Shown in pieces: positions 13,182 through 23,584 of a DNA stretch of 64,000 nt; the first letter of the stretch is position 1; every line of letters begins with the position of its first letter. The notes beneath the pieces were generated by a model. It did no database searches and was not told where the DNA came from. It was given only the letters and a program-made list of their open reading frames with translations. The DNA comes from Podospora bellae-mahoneyi. Taxonomy: Eukaryota; Ascomycota; Sordariomycetes; Sordariales; Podosporaceae. The position numbers and the translations under genes were made by a program. The stretch is from positions 6,324,001 to 6,388,000 of the forward strand of contig NW_026946359.1 in the NCBI RefSeq assembly GCF_035222275.1, in the 5' to 3' direction.

Positions 13182-14291
13182 TTGTTTTGGCACGTGCGGC
13201 TTGAGGGATGTGGGAGAGATGCCGGGTGGGAGAAAGATGTATGCACACCTTGCCGGGTTACCTAAGCTGGGGGGTAGGGGTAGAGCAAAAACGGAGGATG
13301 TCTATCGATTTACTGCATAATTTAGGCTGGTGGAAGGATCTGCACTATTGACGTTATCCGCCTCTAGCGCGCGTTAGTTCGCGCTTAAGACCTGGGAAAT
13401 TTGGAGCTCTTGGCAGCTGCGGCGGATTACCTGAAGGAAGGCAAAAGGGTCAAACAAGCGCGGTTTTTTTATTTCCAAAGATGGATTTGGAAAGAGGGAG
13501 GAAGTATTGGCCTTCCAGAATCTTACCTGTGCAATTGTCAGATGCAGGTTGCTGGCGCTTGGTGGGGGTGCGAAACATTTTGATGATGGTGCAGGCGAGG
13601 CTGGGACGGGAGGCTGCGGTGGTGATTTGGGGGTTGGCTGAATGCCAGGGAAAGGGTTTGTAGGGGGGCGTAAAGCCCCACTATTGGGACGCTGAACGTC
13701 AACACAACACAGCGTTGTGGGCTGCTGGGTAAGAAGCGGGCAAACCCACACAAACCAACGCCGGCCCCATTCTTCACGATTTTTGAGAGGGGACGGAGTG
13801 GTCTGTACCTTCCCACTGCCACGCAACCCGTTCATTTGGGAACAGATCAGCAAGTGCAGGAGCACCCTTAACCGTTGCGTGGGTCCTGGACCGTGTGGCT
13901 GCCGTTTTGGGAGGGTGTAAGTATCTTTAGCAGGCAGGAGCAACTTGGGGACTTTTGTCCACCATTCATCTGCTGACGAACACAACGAGGTTGATCGACA
14001 GCAAGCAACAATCAATATTACATTTGTCCCTCGGGAATCCACACCACCAACGGACTTTTGTTTGAGTGTGTGTAGGTGCGGTTATCGATCTGAGCCGGCA
14101 GCAGCGGGCCACGCCACACCGCGACCACCACCACCCATCAGCTCAAAACTAACATCACACATACCAGACCCCGAACGGACCAGCTATCAGGCCGATATTC
14201 TTGACCTGCCACCACCACCTCCTCCTCCTCCTCCTCCCCACGTTTTTTCTTGTCTCTGTGGACTGGGCCGCGGTCTCTCCAAAAGGCGAAA

Positions 14292-14293
<2 letters not shown>

Positions 14294-14326
<33 letters not shown>
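14294..14326 (+). repeat. Poly-T tract, 33 bases
   Basis: Uninterrupted run of 33 T in the presumed promoter/leader of APC2, about 460 bp before its start codon. Length is likely to vary between strains or assemblies. Confidence 0.9.
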
Positions 14327-14329
<3 letters not shown>

Positions 14330-14368
14330 ACGCCACCGGTCTGCGTGCTGAAGCCGCCCCCCACCCCC

Positions 14369-14399
14369 CTACCTACCTACCTACCTACCTACCTACCTA
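14369..14399 (+). repeat. (CTAC)n microsatellite
   Basis: Between seven and eight CTAC units, about 390 bp before the APC2 start. Confidence 0.9.
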
Positions 14400-14785
14400 A
14401 AGGCCGTCTAGGGAAATTCTTGCGATTGGAAGTTTTGGGGCGTGGAAAAACGCGGGTGTGTGGTGCAGGCTAGACCAGCTCACCGGCCTCGATCTTGGCC
14501 TGGAGATTGAGATCTGGAAGTCTCGGGTTGAAAAGTTACCGGGTGATCAAAAGGGCTTGGGATTCTGATATTGGAGAAACCGCAAGGGGATCTAGGCACC
14601 GGGTGCGGGATAGGTTCGGCATTGAAGCGGAGGGAGATCGGGCAGAATTCTCGGGGTTTCCGGATTGTGGAGGGAAGAGGTCGGTGACGGGCTGGGAGGA
14701 AAAGTGGGAGGGAAATTGCTGTGCGGGCCGGTTGCCGTCCGCTGAAGTTTTGTTGTTGATCAACGGACTTGACAGCAGCCTAGCG

Positions 14786-17700
14786 ATGGCAGGTCTAGTT
14801 GTGGCCTCTGCTTGGAGGCAGCAGCGGAGGAAAAGGGTTTTCCAGTCTGTTTTCAGCGGGGAGGTTACCAGTACCACTGCGGTAGCGGGAGTTCAGTATC
14901 CAGATCCGGGACAGGGGTTGGGGGGTTCGAAATTAGGGAGTGGTGCTGGTCATAGTGTTGACCCCTATCTTGCTCCTTCGTCGTCGGCCACGCTGGGGCA
15001 TAGCACACCTGAACCACAGCCACCACATCCATATGCGCCAGGTAATGAGTATGCGCCAGGTAATGAGCACCAGAGGGCGTATGATCAGGCGTGGGAGGTT
15101 GTAACTTCACGGGTGGCTCTCCCTGCGAGTGCTGCCGGTCCAGCTCCGGGAGCGGGGGAATCAAGTCCCGGCTTATCACTGGAGAGTTTGACTGCTGCCC
15201 GAGAGCAACCTCAATCACGGCGTCGGAGGAACCAGAAGGTAGACGAGGAACGGGAGCAGTTTCTGCAGTGTTTGTCCCTGTTAGAGAATGCAGAGGCTGT
15301 GCTACCGGAAGCGAGGGAGAGGAGGGACGTGATAGGGTGGTATGTAAGCCAGGTGAGGGCGCACTTCGCCATGTGGGTGGTGCCCCTTTTGGCGGGGGGG
15401 TCGGACACCGCTGCTGCTGCTGCTGCTGCTGGGACTTTGGCAGCTCAGGGGGTTACCCACCGGAGGCATCAGAGGAATAAGCATTCGGTTGATTCTACTG
15501 CTGCCGGACGTGGCCGGGAGTGGAGTGGAGGGAGCCAGTATGATAGGCATATGGCCGTGGTGATGAGCACGATTGAGACGCTGGAGGGGGCGTTGGGCAT
15601 GTATTTTGAGGGGTTGAATTCGTTGTTGGAGGGGTTGAGACGGGCTTCCGGGGAGCAGGACAATAGCTCGTTTGGGATGAAGTTCAAGAGGGATATCCAT
15701 GCGCTGATTGCGAATTCTGCCTCGCAAGGCGGGGTGATGGGGAGTGTGAAAGTTGTTCTGACGAAGCTGGCCGGGGTGATATTGGGTGTGGAGGGGTTGA
15801 TGGTTAGGTTGGGTAGTAAGAAGGGGCCTTGGGGGGCGCCACCGGCTATTCCCCAGGAGAACGATTTCGATGTTTTGGCGGCGAAGAGAAAGTTGGGGGG
15901 GTTGGTGAAGCAACTGCATAATGTTGGGTTGACGGGCGAGAGGTTTGAAGTGCTGTTTGCGGAGGTTATGAACGATATGATGTCGAGATTTGTCAAGGGA
16001 GCTTATGCGGGAGTTTGGGCAGCGAGCGATCCTGAGGAGGGGAATGTGGTTGGGGGTGCTGGGACGGCTGCGGCCAGCAGTGTTTTTACGACTTCGAGGG
16101 GGTCTGGAGGGGATGCGACAGTGCCAGCTGCCACCTCTTCTTGTATCAAGTCGCTCAAGGACTGGGTCGAGAACCGGTATGCACAGTTGAATGTCCAGGT
16201 TCTGTCGTGGATCAACGCGACGCCGATGTCACTGGCCGATCTCAAGGCATGCCAGTCACTGGCTTTGGGCCGGTTGGCTGCGTTGCGTATTCAGGAGCTG
16301 TTCGACATTGTTCTTGCCTGGCCGGATGCTAAGGGTGCGCTGGAGGATTTGAAGGCTACTATCACGACTACTACTCGGAGACAGTTGCTCACGGAAAACT
16401 TCTCGAAGGCGCTGGAACAAAGATTGTTACATCCTGGGTGCAGCACACTAGAGATTTTGCAGACGTACATCCACATCATCAAGACATTCCACGCACTTGA
16501 TCACAGCAAGGTGTTGTTGGGGAATATCGAGCCAGGACTGCAGCTGTATCTCGTCCAGCGTGAAGACTCCGTGCGGGTAGTAGTGGCCGGCCTGCTGGCC
16601 AGCAAAGAGGAGATTGAAGCTGCAGCAAAGGTTCAGCAGATTGACGAGGACGAGAGATTGCAGCGAGGGGCGTCCGGTCCTACAGCTGCTGCTGCCGACC
16701 TCGGCCGAAGAGAGATCAAAGCGCAGGCATATTCGACGCCAGGTGTTGCTGGTTCATCAACGGCTACGACATGCAAAACACCCACCACACGCAGCAGGCA
16801 AGGGAGGGATAGCAACCCATCGACCCCTGCTCCAGCACCAGCTCATAGGCAGGGACCAGTTCTGGCCCGCGCGAAGAAGGTCAACAAACTGGTCGAGCTC
16901 GCCAAGCTCCTCAACGAATCCGCCTCTGTCCGTCGCGCTGGTGCCACGGATGATGACCAAGAACTGGACTGGAACGACCTCAACTGGGTTCCTGACCCTG
17001 TTGACGCTGGCGCCAACTACAAGCGTCCCAAGTCCGAGGATGTGATCGGCACCTTGATCTCGGCCCTGGGAGCAGAGGATGTTTTCATCAACGAGTTCAC
17101 CGCTGTCATCGCCGAGCGTCTGTTAGGAGACCCCAAATCTTTCGAACAAGAAATGCGGGTGCTCAACCTCCTCAAACGACGCTTCGGAGAAGCCGCCCTC
17201 CAAAAGTGCGACGTTATGATCAGAGATATCCAAGAATCAAGAAAGCTGAATTCCAAAATCCGAAGAAATAACGCCGGTGGCCCACAACCATCCAATATCC
17301 CAGGGCAACCCCCAGTGCTGGCTACACCGGATAACAAGGGCAAGTCAGTCGCCACTCCCCAGTCTTCTGAGAAGAGCAAAGAACAGAAGGACACAGGATA
17401 CCACGCTCGCATCCTCTCCCGCATGTATTGGCCCGCTTTTGAAAAGGAGCACTTCCTCCTCCCGGCTCCGATTCTCGACTTGCAAAAGCAATACGAAAAG
17501 GGGTATGAGGATCTGAAATCGGACAGAAAACTCACCTGGCTCAACCAGCTGGGTCAGGCGAGGGTGGAGCTGGAGTTGGAGGATAGAACGGTGACGGTGG
17601 ACTGCGATACCGTTCAGGCGACGGTTATCTATGCGTTTCAGTCGTCACCGGATTCCTCGACGACGCCGGTCAAGAAAGCGGTAGATGATTTGTATCTTGA

Positions 17701-18175
17701 GCTTCAGCTCGATGGGGATCTCATTGCGGCGGCGTGTGACTTCTGGGCGAGGAAGAGGGTGCTCAGGAAGGTTAGCACGGCGGATGGGGGCGTGTTTGTC
17801 GTTTTGGAGAGGCTGTCTGATGAGAATGTGCCTGTGGGTGAGGATGCTCAACAGGGCCAGGCGGTAGAGGAGAAGGGCAGGGAGAAGGAGGCGGCGACGG
17901 CAGGGCCAAAGGAGGGAGGGGCGAAGAAGCTGAGTGATAAGGAGAAGGAGAAGAGGGAGGTGTATTGGAAGTACATTCAGGGGATGCTCACAAATTCGAG
18001 CGTGACAATGCCGATCAATCAGATTGCCATGATGATGGGGGTGTTAGTTATAGGGGGGTTTTCGTGGAGTCACGAAGAGCTGCAGTCGTTTTTGGGCGAG
18101 AAGGTGGAGGAAGGGGCGGTGGAGGTTGTGAGCGGGGGGAAGTATAAGTTGGTCAGGAAGCGAGAGAATGTATAG
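14786..18175 (+). CDS. apc2: Anaphase-promoting complex subunit 2 (cullin-type scaffold)
   Basis: Single exon of 1129 residues from the first ATG of the frame at 14786; the frame is open upstream to 14495 but without ATG. APC2 is the cullin-like subunit of the APC/C ubiquitin ligase that triggers anaphase and mitotic exit, pairing with the RING subunit APC11. The cullin homology region is visible around 17400-17700 (RMYWPAF, followed by a QLGQARVELEL-type strand). The last 80 residues form the winged-helix end typical of APC2 (YWKYIQGMLTNSSVTMPINQ, then GGFSWSHEELQSFL and GGKYKLVRK). The N-terminal half contains low-complexity inserts, including an Ala run near 15413. The protein is longer than yeast Apc2, as is common in filamentous fungi. 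The next gene is tail to tail, 476 bp away. Confidence 0.93.
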   Translation: MAGLVVASAWRQQRRKRVFQSVFSGEVTSTTAVAGVQYPDPGQGLGGSKLGSGAGHSVDPYLAPSSSATLGHSTPEPQPPHPYAPGNEYAPGNEHQRAYDQAWEVVTSRVALPASAAGPAPGAGESSPGLSLESLTAAREQPQSRRRRNQKVDEEREQFLQCLSLLENAEAVLPEARERRDVIGWYVSQVRAHFAMWVVPLLAGGSDTAAAAAAAGTLAAQGVTHRRHQRNKHSVDSTAAGRGREWSGGSQYDRHMAVVMSTIETLEGALGMYFEGLNSLLEGLRRASGEQDNSSFGMKFKRDIHALIANSASQGGVMGSVKVVLTKLAGVILGVEGLMVRLGSKKGPWGAPPAIPQENDFDVLAAKRKLGGLVKQLHNVGLTGERFEVLFAEVMNDMMSRFVKGAYAGVWAASDPEEGNVVGGAGTAAASSVFTTSRGSGGDATVPAATSSCIKSLKDWVENRYAQLNVQVLSWINATPMSLADLKACQSLALGRLAALRIQELFDIVLAWPDAKGALEDLKATITTTTRRQLLTENFSKALEQRLLHPGCSTLEILQTYIHIIKTFHALDHSKVLLGNIEPGLQLYLVQREDSVRVVVAGLLASKEEIEAAAKVQQIDEDERLQRGASGPTAAAADLGRREIKAQAYSTPGVAGSSTATTCKTPTTRSRQGRDSNPSTPAPAPAHRQGPVLARAKKVNKLVELAKLLNESASVRRAGATDDDQELDWNDLNWVPDPVDAGANYKRPKSEDVIGTLISALGAEDVFINEFTAVIAERLLGDPKSFEQEMRVLNLLKRRFGEAALQKCDVMIRDIQESRKLNSKIRRNNAGGPQPSNIPGQPPVLATPDNKGKSVATPQSSEKSKEQKDTGYHARILSRMYWPAFEKEHFLLPAPILDLQKQYEKGYEDLKSDRKLTWLNQLGQARVELELEDRTVTVDCDTVQATVIYAFQSSPDSSTTPVKKAVDDLYLELQLDGDLIAAACDFWARKRVLRKVSTADGGVFVVLERLSDENVPVGEDAQQGQAVEEKGREKEAATAGPKEGGAKKLSDKEKEKREVYWKYIQGMLTNSSVTMPINQIAMMMGVLVIGGFSWSHEELQSFLGEKVEEGAVEVVSGGKYKLVRKRENV

Positions 18176-18651
18176 GATTATGAAAGGATGGAAACTGTAG
18201 CTCTTTTATTGAGATCAGCAGGAGGTAGAGATACTGCGAACAACCTATTTATCAAACGCGATGTTGCGTTGTCTTGTAGCGCTCTGATTACAGCTCTGAG
18301 CGTGGGAATAGCCCCCCGTAGTTATCCAGCTGCTTCCTGACCGAGCCATTTACGAATGGATACTACTTGATTGATGCTGTCTACCTGCCCCAGGTTGATA
18401 CAGCCACGTCGAGAATTCAACAAGCAATTGCTAACCAGTCGTGTAAACATCCATCCCGCAGAACAACACAAAGAAGCCTTCAAATTGTATCATGAGCGAA
18501 CACCACCTCTAATAAAACTGAGTCGGGTATCACCAAGCACTCCATACTCCCTCCCCCTTTGCTGTCTACTCTTCGTTGCCTATGCCCCCCATGAAGCCAC
18601 TGCGACATGTATGCTTTCCCATCCAACAAAGCCAGCCAAGCCGTCAAGTCC
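18176..18651. other. Convergent 3' flanks of APC2 and the inositol phosphatase
   Basis: Spacer of 476 bp between two stop codons facing each other; expected to hold both 3' UTRs and polyadenylation signals. No gene seen. Confidence 0.7.
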
Positions 18652-20271
18652 TCATAACAAACCCCCATGGGCAAACCACCACCACCCCATCCCCACCATC
18701 GCCATCGTCCCCAGGAAAACCGCTCCCTCCTTGGTACTCCAAACCAAAGCCAACAAACCCACCACCAGCTCCCTCCTCCTAGCCGTCTGCCTCCTCCCCC
18801 AAGCCCAGACATCAATATCGACCGGGAGCTTTTTCTTTCCTACAACTTCCCCCTCCAGCTTCTTATCTCCATCAGGCAATGGCACCCTCCCCCTCCAAAA
18901 AACAGCCCTGTGATCCGAACTCTGCACCACAGGCAAACTCCCATACACACCCGTCTCGACCTCTGCCCCCTCGGCAGCGCTGAACAAAACCCGGTCTGTC
19001 CACGCCGGCCATCGGTGCGAGGCAAATTTCCAGGGAACCTCGCTCCCCTCTGCTGCGGCAGCCTCATTCACTGCCCCTTCTGGCGAGTCCAGAATATCGT
19101 ACTTGTATGTTGGGCCAAAGGTGACCTCGGCCTCGGACATCCCGTGGAATGTCCGACCGGCGAGGCGTTCTTGAGTGAGCTGATCCCGGGAGAAGAAGTG
19201 GCTGTAGTGGTTTTCGGAGGCTGGGTCAAAGCTGGGGAAGGCAGAGCCGGGAGGGGGGGTGGTGGAGGAGATGCGGTAGTTGAGGTCGCCCGCCACAAAA
19301 AGGTGCGAGGTAGGTTTGAAGATGGAGATGTCTTGGAGCCGTCGCTTTTGCTCTGGCGTCAGGGCGGGTGTGTCGTCGCTGACAAGCGAGAAGGTGGAAG
19401 GCGGAGAAAGCAGCGGCGCGTCTTCCTCCTCACTAGAATCCATACTCCCCGTCCTCTCCAGCGGCATCGACCTCTCCCCCGCCCCCGACCTATCCACTTG
19501 CGTCGTCGCCGGCCTCTCCCCAAACACCCCCGGCAGCACCACCCGCGGATCCTCAAACGTCAGCCCACCCACCACCGCCCTCCAATTAGCATTCCTCTTC
19601 TTGAGGTTCCACTCCATAGCCGCCAAATGCGTAGCCACAAACGTCAGCTCCTGCCCTTGATAGTTCACCCTCACCCCCACCGCCCCCTTGTTCCCCATCC
19701 CGGCGGCCCCAAAGCCCACCTCCCCTTCCTCTAGCGTTCCAGAAATCCTCTCGGGACAAAGCGCAAACACCAACAGCGCCGTCATGCCCACGTTCTTCCC
19801 CTTCACAAGCGTGTACTTTTGCCCGGCAGCAGCGAGATTCAACGCCTGCCCAAAAGCGTCGTAATACCCCCTCAACCACCACTCCCCGAGGAAGGAGTAT
19901 GACAGCGGTGCAATTTCCTGGAGCGACCTGAACCCATCAAGTTAGCAAGAAACCATCCGAAAAAGATCAGACGGGGAACTGGTGTGGGGTGGGCGGGGTG
20001 AGAGGAAAAGAGAAAAAAAAAAAAAAACACACATCACCACCAGTTCGGGCAAACCATCTTGTCCCAGCAGCGCATCCCGCAAATGCCCCCCAAAAACAGG
20101 CACATCCACGACATTCTTCGCGCAGTTAAACGTCAGCACCAGCAGCTCCACCCCCGCCTTGGAGAGCTTCATCCCGCCGTCGGTGGCCGTTTGAGGAGCG
20201 GTGACGTCAATGTCAATGTTGATGCCCGCCGTGGGAGGGAGGTTCGCCGTGCTCCCCGATTGCAAGCCCAT
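18652..20271 (-). CDS. inp54: Inositol polyphosphate 5-phosphatase, INP54-like, predicted tail-anchored
   Basis: Two exons: 20033-20271 and 18652-19927, joined across a 105-bp intron (GTGTGT donor, CAG acceptor), giving 504 residues. The start ATG at 20271 has a G at -3. The catalytic 5-phosphatase motifs are present: TFNCAKN near residue 48, NKGAV near 159, a THLAA strand near 180, GDLNYR at 293-298, WPAWTDRVL at 386-394 and SDHRAVF at 417-423. These enzymes remove the 5-phosphate from PI(4,5)P2 or soluble inositol phosphates. Residues about 467-500 form a hydrophobic C-terminal segment after an RRR cluster, consistent with a tail anchor; yeast Inp54 is anchored to the ER this way, so an ER location is inferred. 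A Ser/acidic insert (about 215-275) between catalytic motifs is not needed for the fold and makes the protein longer than the 384-residue yeast enzyme. Confidence 0.88.
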
Positions 20272-22138
20272 CGCTGCTTGCGTCGAGGATCTGGTACGGA
20301 CCAAAAGGTGGAAGGAGTGTCGTAGCAAGTGTGTCAGTGACGTATTCAGGCTGTTTGTGTCGTCGCAGCGGGAAAGTTGGGGGAACTGAAAATAAAATCG
20401 TGTGAGGCGAGCTGTTTATATGGGAATGAACCCTGACAAAGCCAGTCTGCTCCTCCCGTAAAACAAAAAAAATAAATAAATAAAAATAAATAAAAAAATA
20501 AATAAATAAAAATAAAATAAAAAAAATAAAAAATAACAAAAAACAAGAAAACCAATCAATCAAGGGAGCAATTATGAAGATCGATTCTATCAGTTATCAC
20601 ACACCAAAAGATAACTCTTCTAGAACAAGAAGAAAACCTCAGGTATCTAACCTACATCCCTTCTTATACACATTTGCCTGCCTAGCTGCTGCTTCTTTGC
20701 TCAGTGGTCTACGTACTCGGTTACTGCCCGCCAAGCAAAAGTCACTCACTCGGTCTATGACTGCGTATTCTGCAATCTGCGTGTGACATTCACACAGCCT
20801 CACCAGAACACCAGACACCGACTTTTCCATGCAGCACACCAAAGGAGGCTGAGCCACCCGCTTCAGTTCAATGGTCGCTTTGCGAACATACCTGATCCAA
20901 CCCGGGAATTATCCTGGAACAGCAGTCATGCTTTCACACAAAAATCACTGGCAGACTGGTGAAGAGCAAAACAAGACCTGAATTTATGAAAACTACCTGC
21001 CGCCATGCATTGCCTGCCGTCCCCAGTTCAGTCTTGAGTGCGAGTCGCCTTCCCACACCCGGACCCGGCGCAGCTTCCTAGTTCCACTTATTCCCGTCCG
21101 GCTTCCCCGACCATGACCGCAGGGAAAATTCTCCGAAGAAGGTCCACGGAGATGGTACAGTACTAGCTAGTGCGTGATCCCATGGTCCTCTCTCCTGAAT
21201 CACATCACCGCCAGCGGCCAATCCATCCCACTCCGCAGTTTCCCCCAACCAGCCATCCCCGTGTGTCACAGCCTCCTCGACTCAAAACCTCCCTGCCAAG
21301 CAAATGCAACGACATGCCTCTGGATCTCCAACTACGCCTCCGCAAGCCCTTTCAAAGTACCACCGGGAAGCGGAAATCACCAAAGACGCAAGTTCGGCTT
21401 TGCCAGATCTCCATCTCATCTTGCCCATCATTGCAAAAGAAAACGCTTCTTCCCCTGACCTCCCCACAAGCGGATCCCGATGCGATGAAGTGCAAGTGAC
21501 GAAAAGGCATAATGGAAAAAAACAGAAAACAAAAACAAGAACGAAAAGTTTGAGCGCGGTAGTCCGTGTCGAAAGCGGTGTGCCTTGTGTTGTCAATCTG
21601 CTGTGGCGACCCGAAAAACCAGCTGCTCGAAACCGTCGACAGACAAGCAGTCTCCCCAATCCAACCAAGTTGCGCAGCATTATGTTGAATCTGGTCCGCC
21701 GACAGCCGACCGTCTCTCGATATTCGACACCCCGAACAAGTCAGAGTGCCGGGCATGCCGTTCGTCCGATCAGTTTACCCAGTCCGAAATCCTCTCCAAG
21801 CTCCTAGCCATAGGGGCCAAGCAGCTTGCGAGAACACTTGTGAATAAACAGTCATCCGAGCCAGAAGGAAAAGGGGGTCATAACTGATGAGATGCCGAAA
21901 AACGAAAAAGAAAAAAGACGCAATTCGTAAAACTGGGTGCTGAGGCGTGTATCTGCTATCGATGCTGATCCGCTCCCGGCAGAGCACGAGAATGTGCTCT
22001 GCCGTAGAAATCAAGGACAATTCATAGTGGGGGCCGCAGGTCGACCATAACCCACACACAATCGATGAGAATCCACTAATGCTACAACCCAAGGGGAAAG
22101 AGGGTTCCGTGTGAAAATTGCCAGTATCAGGTGTTGCT
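20272..22138. other. Spacer between the phosphatase gene and casein kinase I
   Basis: Holds the promoter and leader of the phosphatase gene (minus strand), with a strongly A-rich tract at 20462-20555, and the 3' flank of casein kinase I. No coding sequence recognised between 20.6 and 22.1 kb. Confidence 0.6.
20462..20555. repeat. A-rich (AAAT/AATA)n tract upstream of the phosphatase gene
   Basis: About 94 bases made almost only of A with regularly spaced T (AAAT, AAATA units); T-rich on the coding strand of the neighbouring minus-strand gene, about 190 bp before its ATG. This resembles dA:dT promoter tracts that exclude nucleosomes; that role is inference. Confidence 0.85.
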
Positions 22139-23584
22139 TCACTCCATGGGGCGGTACTGTTTGGAAGCATATCCTGTGCCAGCGCCTTGACCTTTAGCGG
22201 CCGAGCGCAGCCTATTTATCGCAAACTGATTGTCAGCACTCCATGTCAGCATTGTCCCTCCGGCCAGCGTTGATGAGCACACCAAACTCGAAGGAAATAT
22301 GATTCCTTACTAGGAATGCTTTTGGGCTGTAACTCACATCCTGTCGCTTCCTCCGACGGCACGGTTGGTCTCGGGGGTCTCGCCGACCTTCCTGGTTCCG
22401 CGGGGGGCAGCGGGCTGGCTCTCCTTACGGGCGGCCGCAGTGTTGTCCTTGGATTCGGCGGCGGCCTGACCGGGCTGGTTGGCAGCCTGCTGGATGGCCT
22501 GGGCGTTCTTCTGATACTTGTACACAGTCCAGTCAAAGACATAGTCGTACTGGAAACCCTCGCGGACGAAGAGATCGCGGAAGATCTTGCGGAGGTAACT
22601 GTAGTCCGGCTTGTCGTCGAAGCGGAGCGAGCGAGTGTAGTTCAGGTAGATAGCAAACTCGTTAGGGAACCCGCGGCACAGCACATCGGTGGGCGTCGTC
22701 ATCTTCTTCTCCATGATGCGGTCGTACTTCTGCTTCTTGGTGGCAGCCTTGAGTCCCTGCCAAGGCAGAGATCCGCGGCAAAAGTAGAGCATGACATAGC
22801 CGAGAGACTCCATGTCGTCACGGCGAGACTGCTCGACGCCCAGGTGAGTGTTGATAGACGCATAACGAGCGGTGCCAGTCAAGTTCTTGTTCTCTCTGTA
22901 AGGAATGTGGAAGTGCGTCTTGGGGTCGCGGTACTTCTTGGCCAAACCGAAATCGATCACGTTGACCTGGTTGCCGCGCTTACCGATACCCATGAGGAAG
23001 TTGTCGGGCTTGATGTCACGGTGGATGAACGACTTGGCGTGGATGTACTCGATGCGGGAAATCAACTGGTCGGCCAGGAGCAGGACCGTCTTCAACGAGA
23101 ACTTGCGGTTGCAGAAGTTGAAGAGATCCTCCAGGGAGGGGCCGAGGAGGTCCAGGACCATAGCATTGTAGTCGCACTCGGTGCCGAACCACCGCACGAA
23201 GGGAATGCCAACACCACCGGCAAGGGACTTGTAGACGCGGGCCTCATATTCCAGCTGGGGGTGCTTGGCCTTGACGCTTTCGAGCTTGATGGCAATTTCT
23301 TCGCCCGAGATGATGTTGGTGCCCAGGTAGATGTCGCCGAAAGAACCGGAACCGATCTTGCGACCGATGCGGTACTTGTTACCGACGCGAAGATCCTATA
23401 CGAACATGTCAGCGGTCATTTCGAACAAGATGTTTTTTTTTTTTTTGTTTTTTTTTTTTTTCATTTTTTTTTTTCATTCGCTCCGATCGACGGCCATCAA
23501 GGCCATGGGCAAAAGCGAGATGCATCATCGCCGACCGAAGAAAGGGATGCGTACCATGGTAGTCATGCTGTTGGCGGATGTCAT
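22139..23584 (-). CDS. ck-1a: Casein kinase I (CK1 delta/epsilon, Hrr25 type)
   Basis: Three exons: 23555-23584 ([10 protein letters not shown]), 22338-23395 and 22139-22211, total 386 residues. Introns are 159 bp (GTACGC donor, ATAG acceptor) and 126 bp (GTGAGT donor, ATAG acceptor). The kinase domain is complete: [12 protein letters not shown] glycine loop, ATP lysine in the following IAIKLE strand, HRDIKPDN catalytic loop, DFGLAKKY, and the CK1-specific SINTHLG in place of APE. A CK1-type basic motif (TKKQKYDR) follows. The tail is Ala/Gln-rich. The last exon encodes [10 protein letters not shown]...YRPME, matching my recollection of fungal CK1 tails; without splicing the frame stops right after GSDRM. 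CK1 is an essential Ser/Thr kinase for the clock, DNA repair and traffic. Intron 1 contains a long homopolymer tract. Confidence 0.93.
23433..23474. repeat. Poly-T tract (poly-A on coding strand) in CK1 intron 1
   Basis: Three runs of T broken by single G and CA bases, inside the first intron of the minus-strand CK1 gene, so the transcript would carry poly-A within the intron. Confidence 0.85.

Larger units (their letters stand above)
8399..14785. other. Gene-free region between the C2H2 gene and APC2
   Basis: Nothing recognisable as coding. It starts with the 3' flank of the zinc-finger gene, including a run of T at 8569-8585. From about 12.9 kb on it becomes rich in simple repeats: a TGT run, a GGT run, a 33-base T run and a CTAC run, listed separately. 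The final several hundred bases probably form the promoter and 5' leader of APC2. A short 8-bp hairpin (11024-11031 with 11042-11049) was seen but could be chance. Confidence 0.55.

Noticed and set aside
13374-14042. Open frame of 222 codons, minus strand, Pro-rich
   Set aside because: Lies in the repeat-rich upstream region of APC2; no start context or domain; probably promoter sequence.
14495-14785. Upstream extension of the APC2 reading frame
   Set aside because: Open but has no ATG before 14786, and the translation does not resemble the APC2 N-terminus; treated as leader.
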